A stretch of 6,110 bases of DNA from assembly GCA_030730545.1 (NCBI GenBank), contig JANQUX010000225.1, forward strand, positions 1-6,110, read 5' to 3'. The notes beneath the pieces were generated by a model, which had not been told where the DNA came from, ran no database searches, and saw only the letters and a program-made list of their open reading frames with translations. Position numbers and translations under genes: made by a program. Origin of the DNA: Maribacter sp. (lineage in GTDB: Bacteria; Bacteroidota; Bacteroidia; Flavobacteriales; Flavobacteriaceae). Shown piece by piece: positions 1 through 6,110 of the stretch (its first letter is position 1; each line of letters begins with the position of its first letter).

Positions 1-2030
1 CTTTCTTCAAATCGAATAGCTTTACCAGACTTAAGACCTAAGAAAATTTCACTAGTACCCGTGGTTAATTTTGCCTCTAGTAATTCATCACCGTCACGCA
101 CGGTAATTGCATTTATACCATTTTGACGTGGTCTTGAATATTGCTCTAAAGAGGTCTTCTTAACAATACCTTTTTTGGTAGCCATAATGACAAAGTGACC
201 GTTTACATATTCTTCATCTTTCAAATCTTGAGTACAGATAAAAGCTTTTACACTATCATCTTGCTCTATGTTTATAAGATTCTGTATTGCTCTACCTTTT
301 GAAGTTCTACTTCCTTCGGGAATTTCAAAAACACGCATCCAGAAACATTTCCCTTTTTGTGTAAAGAACAACATATATTGGTGATTGGTGCCAACAAAGA
401 GATGTTCTAAGAAATCTTCATTTCTAGTCGAAGAGGCTTTTTGACCTACTCCACCTCTATTTTGAGTTTTATATTCTGATAACGCAGTTCTTTTGATATA
501 GCCGGCATGAGAAATGGTAATTACCACTTGCTCATCTGGGATCATATCTTCCATACTAAGATCACCACCTGCAAAGTTAATTACAGATCTTCTTTCATCT
601 CCGTACTTATCTTTTATCTCTTGCAATTCATCTTTAATGATTTGCATTCTGCGTTCTTTTTTATCAAGAATGTCTTTTAAATCTGCTATTAAAAGAATAA
701 TTTCATCATACTCGGTTCTAAGCTTATCTTGCTCAAGACCGGTAAGCTGACGTAATCGCATTTCTACGATCGCTTTTGCCTGAATTTCACTTAACTTAAA
801 GCGTTCCATCAAGTTTGCACGAGCTTCATCAGCATTATTCGATGCTCTAATGATAGCAATTACTTCATCTATATTATCAGAAGCAATTATCAATCCTTCT
901 AAAATATGCGCGCGATCTTCAGCCTTTTTTAATTCGAACTGAGTTCGTCTTACCACAACTTCATGGCGATGCTCCACAAAATAATGGATCATTTCCTTAA
1001 CGTTCAATAATCTTGGCCTTCCATTAACCAAGGCAATATTATTGACACTAAAAGAAGTTTGTAATGCTGTATACTTAAACAACATGTTCAATACAATATT
1101 AGGTATTGCATCTCTTTTTAAGATATAAACGATTCGCATACCATTACGGTCAGATTCGTCCCTAATATTTGAAATTCCCTCGATTTTCTTATCATTTACA
1201 AGATCGGCAGTCTTCTTAATCATGTCTGCCTTATTGACTTGATAAGGAATTTCATGAACAATAATACACTCTCTACCTTGAACTTCTTCGAAAGTTGCCT
1301 TGGCACGCATCATAACACGGCCTCTACCTGTATGAAAAGCTTCTTTTACCCCATCATAGCCATAGATTATTCCACCTGTTGGAAAATCCGGAGCTTTTAT
1401 ATGGGTAATTAACTCATCGATCTCAATATCATTATTATCTATATAGGCAACCGTACCATCAATAACCTCAGAAAGGTTATGTGGCGGCATGTTGGTGGCC
1501 ATACCTACTGCAATACCAGACGCCCCGTTAACCAAAAGGTTTGGAACTCTAGTTGGCAATACCGTAGGTTCTTTTAATGAATCATCAAAATTCAATTGAT
1601 AGTCTACCGTTTCTTTTTCTATATCAGAAAGCATATCATCTGCAATCTTACGCATACGGGCTTCCGTATAACGCATTGCTGCAGGGCTATCACCATCTAT
1701 AGATCCAAAGTTACCTTGACCATCTACAAGCATATATCGCAAACTCCATTCTTGAGCCATACGCACCATTGCATCATAAACCGAAGTATCCCCGTGTGGG
1801 TGATACTTTCCTAAAACCTCCCCGACAATACGCGCAGATTTTTTATGAGAGCTATTACTTCTAACCCCTAATTCATGCATTCCAAATAAAACCCTTCTGT
1901 GCACCGGTTTCAATCCGTCCCTGACATCTGGCAGGGCTCGTGACACAATGACCGACATTGAGTAATCAATGTAGGCAGATTTCATTTCATCTTCAATATT
2001 AATAGGAATCAATTTTTCACCGTCAGCCAT
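1..2030 (-). CDS. gyrA: DNA gyrase subunit A, 3' end cut by the window edge
   Basis: GyrA is the breakage-reunion subunit of DNA gyrase. With GyrB it forms the A2B2 type IIA topoisomerase that introduces negative supercoils into cytoplasmic DNA using ATP. The minus-strand frame is open from ATG at 2030 to the left edge and gives 676 codons, roughly four fifths of a normal GyrA. Visible features are the N-terminal stretch [22 protein letters not shown], seen here as residues 18-39; the quinolone-determining region [12 protein letters not shown] (75-86); and the catalytic tyrosine Y121 in AAMRYTE. The GyrA box is the variant QNRGGVG (523-529). From about residue 502 the C-terminal DNA-wrapping domain begins, with recurring blade signatures ([26 protein letters not shown]). 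T82 and D86 sit at the E. coli S83 and D87 positions. The start is supported by [20 protein letters not shown], a typical flavobacterial beginning; no clear Shine-Dalgarno sequence precedes it. The GyrA box and full agreement with GyrA argue against ParC. The gene is divergent from clpC. Confidence 0.97.
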   Translation of the reverse strand, partial: MADGEKLIPINIEDEMKSAYIDYSMSVIVSRALPDVRDGLKPVHRRVLFGMHELGVRSNSSHKKSARIVGEVLGKYHPHGDTSVYDAMVRMAQEWSLRYMLVDGQGNFGSIDGDSPAAMRYTEARMRKIADDMLSDIEKETVDYQLNFDDSLKEPTVLPTRVPNLLVNGASGIAVGMATNMPPHNLSEVIDGTVAYIDNNDIEIDELITHIKAPDFPTGGIIYGYDGVKEAFHTGRGRVMMRAKATFEEVQGRECIIVHEIPYQVNKADMIKKTADLVNDKKIEGISNIRDESDRNGMRIVYILKRDAIPNIVLNMLFKYTALQTSFSVNNIALVNGRPRLLNVKEMIHYFVEHRHEVVVRRTQFELKKAEDRAHILEGLIIASDNIDEVIAIIRASNNADEARANLMERFKLSEIQAKAIVEMRLRQLTGLEQDKLRTEYDEIILLIADLKDILDKKERRMQIIKDELQEIKDKYGDERRSVINFAGGDLSMEDMIPDEQVVITISHAGYIKRTALSEYKTQNRGGVGQKASSTRNEDFLEHLFVGTNHQYMLFFTQKGKCFWMRVFEIPEGSRTSKGRAIQNLINIEQDDSVKAFICTQDLKDEEYVNGHFVIMATKKGIVKKTSLEQYSRPRQNGINAITVRDGDELLEAKLTTGTSEIFLGLKSGKAIRFEE

Positions 2031-2289
2031 TTTAAAATCTTCTGTTTTTTAATTAGTAAAAAAGCATGCCAATATACTTAAATCCTGAGCGTTTTAAGAA
2101 TAAGTGCTTTTAATAATGTTATTTTTTATTAACACTTGGTCGACTTGTGTTAATTTTCAGTTTATATTCTTATTTAAGTCATAATAGAGCCACATTTAAT
2201 GGGTTTTACAATAACTTTAACGATTATAGGTACGGTATTTGCCATGGATTGGATGAGATTTAGTAATTTTATAGTAGATAATATAGTAT
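2031..2289. promoter_or_regulatory. Divergent gyrA-clpC intergenic regulatory region
   Basis: This 259-bp AT-rich gap separates the start codons of two divergent genes, so both promoters should lie here unless one is inside a gene. I searched for the Bacteroidota sigma pattern (TTTG or TTG near -33 and TAnnTTTG near -7) on both strands and found no convincing pair. Weak candidates are TATATTGG read on the minus strand toward gyrA (about 2071-2078), and on the plus strand TATATTCT (2163-2170) and TAATTTTA (2264-2271), all with missing or badly spaced upstream elements. A weak AT-only hairpin (2045-2051 with 2057-2063) lies just upstream of gyrA. Neither gene start has a recognisable Shine-Dalgarno sequence, as is common in this phylum. 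The inverted repeat and the small open frame within this gap are listed separately. Confidence 0.6.
2128..2154. promoter_or_regulatory. Inverted repeat, possible operator between gyrA and clpC (CIRCE-like)
   Basis: The arms ATTAACAC (2128-2135) and GTGTTAAT (2147-2154) are perfect reverse complements separated by 11 bp. The spacer contains the palindrome GTCGAC, and ACTTGG is echoed by ACTTGT. The location, between divergent promoters and about 136 bp upstream of clpC, suits a dimeric repressor or activator site. The inner arm TTAACAC resembles TTAGCAC of the CIRCE element bound by the heat-shock repressor HrcA (TTAGCACTC-N9-GAGTGCTAA), but one base differs in each arm and the spacing is 2 bp shorter. 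The HrcA link is therefore only a suggestion. There is no strong T-run typical of a terminator. Confidence 0.35.
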
Positions 2290-2297
2290 ATGGATGA
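2199..2297 (+). CDS. Possible small upstream ORF overlapping the clpC start
   Basis: ATG at 2199 opens a 32-codon frame ending at TGA 2295-2297, beyond the clpC ATG at 2290, so the two overlap by 8 bases in different frames. The peptide starts MGFTITLTIIGTVFAM, a hydrophobic run that could be a short membrane segment or signal-like stretch, and ends RFSNFIVDNIVYG. The preceding in-frame stop is TAA at 2175-2177. No clear ribosome binding site precedes ATG 2199, and I recognise no family. If translated it could couple ribosome delivery to clpC, which itself lacks a Shine-Dalgarno sequence. An open frame of this length can easily arise by chance in a short gap, so I rate it as tentative. Confidence 0.2.
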   Translation: MGFTITLTIIGTVFAMDWMRFSNFIVDNIVYG

Positions 2298-4842
2298 TAA
2301 TTTTTCCCCAAGAGTAAAGGATGTAATTGCATATAGCAAAGAGGAAGCATTGCGACTTGGTCACGATTTTATCGGTACCGAGCACCTCATGCTAGGGCTT
2401 CTTAGAGATGGAAACGGGAAGGCTATAAGCATTTTAGATGCTTTAGAAGTTGATTTAGAACATCTACGTAGAAAAGTAGAAATTCTTAGTCCTTCGAACC
2501 CTAACGCTAGTGGCGTACAAAAAGATAAAAAGAATTTACATTTAACGAGACAGGCAGAACGTGCTTTAAAAACAACATTTTTAGAAGCTAAGCTTTTTCA
2601 AAGCTCTTCTATTAATACCGCGCATCTATTGCTTTGTATTCTTAGAAATGAAAATGACCCAACTACAAAACTTTTACACAAGCTAAAAGTTGACTATGAC
2701 GGTGTTAAAGAACAGTTTAAATTTATGATTACAAGCGACGACGATATGGTTGACGGCCCAACGGCCGAATCTTTTCCTAGTGATTCTGAAGATGCCAATG
2801 AAGGTAAAGAAAGCACTTTTGGTGCCGCTTCTAGCCAAAAAGGCACTAAGAAATCTAAAACTCCGGTATTAGATAACTTCGGTAGAGACCTTACCCAAAT
2901 GGCTGAGGAAAATAAACTAGATCCAGTTGTTGGTAGAGAAAAAGAAATTGAAAGGGTTTCTCAAATTCTTAGTAGAAGGAAAAAGAACAACCCATTGCTT
3001 ATAGGTGAGCCAGGTGTTGGTAAAAGTGCCATTGCCGAAGGTCTTGCATTACGCATTATTAACAAGAAAGTTTCAAGAATTCTTTTTAACAAAAGAGTTG
3101 TTACCCTTGATCTTGCATCTTTAGTTGCTGGCACGAAATATCGTGGACAGTTCGAAGAGCGAATGAAGGCAGTAATGAACGAACTCGAGAAAAACGATGA
3201 TGTAATTTTATTCATTGATGAAATTCATACTATTGTAGGTGCAGGTGGAGCTACCGGAAGTTTAGATGCTTCGAACATGTTCAAACCGGCATTGGCAAGA
3301 GGTGAAATTCAATGTATCGGTGCAACAACCCTTGACGAATACAGACAGTATATTGAAAAGGATGGCGCATTAGAAAGACGTTTTCAAAAAGTAATTGTTG
3401 AACCAACTACAGTTGATGAAACAATTGAAATTTTACATAATATAAAAGGTAAATACGAAGATCACCATAATGTAACCTATACCGACGAGGCTATTGAAGC
3501 TTGCGTTAAATTGACAAATAGGTATATGACAGATCGTTTTTTACCAGACAAAGCTATTGATGCCCTTGATGAAGCTGGTTCTCGTGTACATATTGTAAAT
3601 ATGGACGTTCCAAAACAAATTCTTGAATTGGAAAAGAAATTAGAAGATGTTCGTGAGCTTAAAAACAGTGTTGTTAAGAAGCAGAAATATGAAGAAGCAG
3701 CTAAACTACGTGATGACGAAAAAAGTCTAGAAAAGGACCTTGCTATTGCTCAAGAACGCTGGGAAGATGATAGTAAACTGAACAAAGAGACCGTTAGCGA
3801 AGATAATGTTGCTGATGTTGTTTCTATGATGAGCGGTATACCTGTTAACAGAATTGCACAAACAGAAAGCAATAAATTAGCCGGATTGCCAGAACTAATT
3901 AAGTCGAACGTAATTGGACAAGACGAAGCTGTTGCTAAAGTTTCTAAAGCGATTCAACGTAACAGAGCCGGACTTAAAGATCCTGACAAGCCAATTGGTT
4001 CGTTTATATTTTTAGGACAAACAGGTGTTGGTAAAACGCAATTGGCTAAAGTATTAGCGAAAGAGCTTTTTGATTCTGAAGACGCACTTATTCGTATAGA
4101 TATGAGTGAGTATATGGAGAAATTTGCTATCTCTAGATTAGTTGGCGCACCTCCAGGATACGTTGGTTATGAAGAAGGCGGACAATTAACTGAGAAAGTT
4201 AGAAGAAAACCTTACGCTGTAATTTTACTTGATGAAGTTGAAAAAGCGCATCCAGATGTATTCAATATGCTTTTACAGGTATTAGATGATGGTTTCTTAA
4301 CTGATAGTCTTGGTCGTAAAATTGATTTTAGAAATACAATCATAATTATGACTTCAAACATTGGAGCAAGACAATTGAAAGATTTTGGTCAAGGTGTCGG
4401 TTTCGGTACTTCAGCTAAAAAATCTCAAGAAGACTCTCATCAAAAAGGTGTTATCGAAAATGCATTGAAAAAAGCTTTCGCACCTGAATTCTTGAATAGA
4501 ATTGATGATGTTATTGTTTTCAACGCTCTTGAAAGAGAAGACATTCATAAGATAATAGATATTGAATTAGCTAAATTATTCAAGAGAATCAAGGATATTG
4601 GCTATCACTTGAACTTAACAAATGAAGCTAAAGATTATATAGCAGAGAAAGGCTTTGACAAACAGTACGGTGCTAGACCGCTTAAAAGAGCAATTCAAAA
4701 ATACATTGAAGACGCCTTAGCGGAAGAAATAGTGAATTCTAAGCTTAATGAGGGCGACAGTATTTATATCGATCTTGATAAGAAAAGTGAAGAATTAACT
4801 ATTAAAATTGAAAAAGCAGAAGAAGAATCGCCTAAATCCTAG
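2290..4842 (+). CDS. clpC: ATP-dependent Clp protease ATP-binding subunit ClpC (AAA+ unfoldase)
   Basis: ClpC is a hexameric cytoplasmic AAA+ machine that unfolds proteins and threads them into ClpP for degradation. The 850-residue protein is full length for the family. It has a double Clp N-domain (about 3-145) and an acidic, serine-rich linker (about 150-190). AAA-1 has Walker A GEPGVGKS (239-246), Walker B VILFIDE (305-311), pore loop KYRG (283-286) and arginine-finger segment LERRF (361-365). A medium-length coiled-coil M domain with a UVR-like KYEEAAKLRDDEKSLEKDL (466-484) marks it as ClpC rather than ClpB or ClpA. AAA-2 has Walker A GQTGVGKT (576-583), pore loop GYVG (623-626), Walker B VILLDE (644-649), sensor 2 GARPLKR (794-800) and a VGFG ClpP-docking loop (703-706). 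All catalytic residues are intact. The start MDDNFSPRVK fits flavobacterial ClpC. It stands alone, divergent from gyrA and closed by a terminator; no clp adaptor or mcsAB gene is nearby. Confidence 0.97.
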   Translation: MDDNFSPRVKDVIAYSKEEALRLGHDFIGTEHLMLGLLRDGNGKAISILDALEVDLEHLRRKVEILSPSNPNASGVQKDKKNLHLTRQAERALKTTFLEAKLFQSSSINTAHLLLCILRNENDPTTKLLHKLKVDYDGVKEQFKFMITSDDDMVDGPTAESFPSDSEDANEGKESTFGAASSQKGTKKSKTPVLDNFGRDLTQMAEENKLDPVVGREKEIERVSQILSRRKKNNPLLIGEPGVGKSAIAEGLALRIINKKVSRILFNKRVVTLDLASLVAGTKYRGQFEERMKAVMNELEKNDDVILFIDEIHTIVGAGGATGSLDASNMFKPALARGEIQCIGATTLDEYRQYIEKDGALERRFQKVIVEPTTVDETIEILHNIKGKYEDHHNVTYTDEAIEACVKLTNRYMTDRFLPDKAIDALDEAGSRVHIVNMDVPKQILELEKKLEDVRELKNSVVKKQKYEEAAKLRDDEKSLEKDLAIAQERWEDDSKLNKETVSEDNVADVVSMMSGIPVNRIAQTESNKLAGLPELIKSNVIGQDEAVAKVSKAIQRNRAGLKDPDKPIGSFIFLGQTGVGKTQLAKVLAKELFDSEDALIRIDMSEYMEKFAISRLVGAPPGYVGYEEGGQLTEKVRRKPYAVILLDEVEKAHPDVFNMLLQVLDDGFLTDSLGRKIDFRNTIIIMTSNIGARQLKDFGQGVGFGTSAKKSQEDSHQKGVIENALKKAFAPEFLNRIDDVIVFNALEREDIHKIIDIELAKLFKRIKDIGYHLNLTNEAKDYIAEKGFDKQYGARPLKRAIQKYIEDALAEEIVNSKLNEGDSIYIDLDKKSEELTIKIEKAEEESPKS

Positions 4843-4866
4843 GTATTTATACTTTACTTAAATATA

Positions 4867-4897
4867 AAAAAGGAGTCCTATTGTAGGGCTCCTTTTT
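4867..4897 (+). terminator. Intrinsic terminator of clpC
   Basis: A 14-bp stem (4867-4880 with 4884-4897) with one G-U pair closes a 3-base loop TTG. The core is GGAGTCCTA paired with TAGGGCTCC, and it is followed by five T residues that form the lower stem. It begins 24 bases after the clpC stop. The A-tract and T-tract flanking the GC core are the classic shape of a Rho-independent terminator. It separates clpC from the gene at 5051, which should therefore have its own promoter. Confidence 0.9.
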
Positions 4898-5012
4898 CGT
4901 ACAATTCATTTTTAATTGTAAGAATAAAAACACACCGAATAGTAGCCATACGCAGTATGAACGATATTTTCGCGTTTAAACTAAAAATTTACCTAGAGAA
5001 TGTAGTTCCTTT

Positions 5013-5020
5013 TACTTTCG
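5013..5020 (+). promoter_or_regulatory. Weak candidate -7 promoter element for the 132-residue gene
   Basis: TACTTTCG matches five of the six fixed bases of the Bacteroidota -7 consensus TAnnTTTG and lies 30 bases before the ATG at 5051. That would give a short leader. No TTG or TTTG is found at the expected 17-19 base spacing upstream. A second similar box, TATTTTCG, occurs at 4965-4972, also without a partner. A promoter is expected somewhere in 4898-5050 because of the preceding terminator, but the exact site is uncertain. Confidence 0.2.
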
Positions 5021-5050
5021 CTTCAGACACACTATATTAATACGAATAGA

Positions 5051-5449
5051 ATGAAGATTGGATCTACCAAGAAGAAGGTAATTGTAAGGGAATACGAATT
5101 AGAAACAGGAAAAATTCAAGTATATGAGAATTACATGGTATCCATCTTTGATGAAGGAGCTACGTTAACTCTAGAAAGAGCATATCAAATTATTGGTATT
5201 TCTGAAATTCACTTTAGAGATAAAAACTTCGGTTTTATTAGTCTACGCAAACACTCATTTGCCATCGACCCAACCATATATAACTATCTAAAACAACTAG
5301 ACAATCTTAAAGCTTTTGCTATTGTTTCTGTTAAAGAGATAGACATGCATAACTTTAAGATTGAAAAACTGTTCTACAAAAAACCCATGAAGTTTTTCAT
5401 TGAATATGATAACGCTCTAAAATGGGTAAAAAGAAGAGTAAACTCTTAA
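5051..5449 (+). CDS. Conserved-looking protein of unknown function, possible SpoIIAA/STAS-like fold
   Basis: This 132-residue, lysine-rich soluble protein has no signal peptide or membrane segment that I can see. I do not recognise a named family with confidence. It has an alternating pattern of predicted strands and helices: KIQVYENYMVSIFDEG (21-36), LTLERAYQIIGISEIHF, NFGFISLRK, a helix around PTIYNYLKQLDN, the strand AFAIVSVKE, and a final FFIEYDNALKWVKRRV (about 114-129). The last segment resembles the end of SpoIIAA/STAS-like small proteins, where a strand is followed by a helix of the type 'A-x-x-W-(L/V)', but this is a fold-level guess. The ATG at 5051 is the first in the frame after a terminator and lacks a Shine-Dalgarno sequence, as do its neighbours. 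Codon use looks like that of the neighbouring genes. Its stop is 7 bp from the stop of the convergent nnrD. It is probably transcribed alone. Confidence 0.8.
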   Translation: MKIGSTKKKVIVREYELETGKIQVYENYMVSIFDEGATLTLERAYQIIGISEIHFRDKNFGFISLRKHSFAIDPTIYNYLKQLDNLKAFAIVSVKEIDMHNFKIEKLFYKKPMKFFIEYDNALKWVKRRVNS

Positions 5450-5476
5450 AAGAAAATCAACTTGGTTGATTTTCTT
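5450..5476. terminator. Two-way terminator hairpin between convergent genes, overlapping the 3' end of nnrD
   Basis: A perfect 12-bp inverted repeat (5450-5461 with 5465-5476, arm AAGAAAATCAAC) closes a 3-base loop. On the plus strand the right arm runs into a T-rich TTTTCTTCTTCT, and on the minus strand into TTTTCTTTT. It could therefore end transcription of the 132-residue gene and of nnrD. The nnrD stop codon (5457-5459) and its last few codons lie within the hairpin. The stem has few GC pairs, so its strength is uncertain. Confidence 0.7.
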
Positions 5477-6110
5477 CTTCTACTACATGTTGTTCTGGCA
5501 TTTTAAAAAGGTCTAAATAAGCACCCGCTAAATTATCTATTAGATGAGTTGCAGTTAAAGATTGGAAACCTGTAGACTCTACCGCAATATCACCAGCTTT
5601 ACCATGCAAATAGACGCCGAATATTGCCGCATCTAAGGCAAGATAACCTTGTGCTCGCAAGCCTGTTATTATACCTGTTAAGACATCACCACTACCTGCA
5701 GTAGCCATACCTGGATTTCCTGTAGTATTCACATAACCTTTTCCATTCTGCACTATAATAGTATGTGCACCTTTAATTACGACAATACACTTATACTTTT
5801 TTGAAAATTTCTTAACCTTCGCAAGTTTATCGAAATCATCTTTCCAATTACCAATTAAACGCTCCAGTTCTTTTGGATGCGGAGTCAAAATAGAATCTTC
5901 TGGTAAATTTTTCAATAACTCTTTATGCTGAGAAATGATATTAAGCGCATCAGCATCAAGTACCAATGGCGATTTATTACTTTTTAAGAAACTAGATAAG
6001 GCTTTAACGGTTGCCTCACTCGTCCCTATTCCGATACCTACCCCGATAACCGTTGGTTCGATATCAAATTTCAAATCTGTAAGCTCATTTTCATTGGCAT
6101 CGGTCAGAAC
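5457..6110 (-). CDS. nnrD: ADP-dependent NAD(P)H-hydrate dehydratase (NnrD domain), 5' end cut by the window edge
   Basis: NnrD removes water from the S-form of hydrated NADH or NADPH (damaged cofactor), restoring the normal nucleotide with ADP as energy source; it works with the epimerase NnrE. The 217 visible residues match the ribokinase-like YjeF C-terminal domain. They show VIGVGIGIG (21-29), LVLDADALN (49-57), ILTPHPKELERL (74-85), VVIKGAHTIIV (110-120), and NTTGNPGMATAGSGDVLTGI (128-147), which contains the catalytic-type GSGD with D142. The frame is open to the right edge (VLTDANENELTDL precedes the TTG at 6074), so a start at that TTG is unlikely. In many bacteria, including this phylum, NnrD is fused after NnrE in one protein of about 500 residues. 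The missing upstream part may therefore carry the epimerase, but that cannot be seen here. The C-terminal tail EEENQPS is encoded inside the terminator hairpin. The gene converges with the 132-residue gene. Confidence 0.93.
   Translation of the reverse strand, partial: VLTDANENELTDLKFDIEPTVIGVGIGIGTSEATVKALSSFLKSNKSPLVLDADALNIISQHKELLKNLPEDSILTPHPKELERLIGNWKDDFDKLAKVKKFSKKYKCIVVIKGAHTIIVQNGKGYVNTTGNPGMATAGSGDVLTGIITGLRAQGYLALDAAIFGVYLHGKAGDIAVESTGFQSLTATHLIDNLAGAYLDLFKMPEQHVVEEENQPS

Noticed and set aside
514..750. Plus-strand open frame of 78 codons
   Set aside because: It lies antisense inside gyrA; the peptide is low-complexity and serine-rich with no recognisable motif, and the gyrA frame explains the region.
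1596..1814. Plus-strand open frame of 72 codons
   Set aside because: It is antisense to the catalytic tyrosine and quinolone region of gyrA, the most conserved part of that gene, so it is a shadow.
1..2030. Possible topoisomerase IV subunit A (parC) instead of gyrA
   Set aside because: A recognisable GyrA box, the N-terminal sequence and the full set of C-terminal blade signatures fit GyrA.
2961..3215. Minus-strand open frame of 84 codons
   Set aside because: It is antisense to the AAA-1 Walker A to Walker B part of clpC and is explained by that coding constraint.
2290..4842. Possible ClpB or ClpA instead of ClpC
   Set aside because: The M domain is a short UVR-like coiled coil and not the long ClpB propeller, and a ClpP-docking VGFG loop is present, which ClpB lacks; ClpA has no M domain.
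4957..5040. 27-codon open frame (starts MNDIFAFKLK) ending 10 bases before the gene at 5051
   Set aside because: It is too short, has no ribosome binding site and no recognisable features; an AT-rich gap yields such frames by chance.
5457..6074. NnrD as a complete 205-residue protein starting at TTG 6074
   Set aside because: The frame stays open upstream to the window edge with coherent sequence (VLTDANENELTDL), so the protein is truncated by the edge and the TTG is an internal leucine.

Overview
The window looks like ordinary chromosomal core sequence from a member of the Bacteroidota, most likely a marine Flavobacteriaceae. The evidence is low GC, start codons without clear Shine-Dalgarno sequences, and GyrA and ClpC sequences that read as flavobacterial (for example the ClpC N-terminus MDDNFSPRVKDVIAYSKEEA). 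The genus cannot be fixed from the sequence alone; a Maribacter/Zobellia-like origin is a guess.

Layout. Positions 1-2030 (minus strand) hold the first 676 codons of gyrA, whose 3' end lies beyond the left edge. Positions 2031-2289 are a 259-bp AT-rich region between divergent genes; it must carry the gyrA and clpC promoters. It contains an 8-bp inverted repeat with an 11-bp spacer (2128-2154) and a 32-codon open frame (2199-2297) whose stop overlaps the clpC start. Positions 2290-4842 (plus) encode a complete ClpC-type AAA+ unfoldase, followed by a strong intrinsic terminator (4867-4897). Positions 5051-5449 (plus) encode a 132-residue protein that I do not recognise, possibly with a SpoIIAA/STAS-like fold. 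Positions 5457-6110 (minus) are the 3' part of the NAD(P)H-hydrate dehydratase gene (nnrD, or the nnrD half of a fused nnr). Its 5' end lies beyond the right edge. The last two genes converge with only 7 bp between their stop codons and appear to share a perfect 12-bp hairpin that would end transcription from both sides.

The three recognisable genes do separate housekeeping jobs: DNA supercoiling (gyrA), protein quality control and regulated proteolysis (clpC) and repair of damaged nicotinamide cofactors (nnrD). They do not form one pathway or operon; clpC seems to be transcribed alone. I found no mobile element, CRISPR array, tRNA, rRNA or clear sign of horizontal transfer. The points most worth a second look are the short frame overlapping the clpC start, the CIRCE-like palindrome upstream of it, the loss of a phosphoarginine-contact glutamate in the ClpC N-domain, and the two-way terminator embedded in the end of nnrD. 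I see no convincing new biological system.
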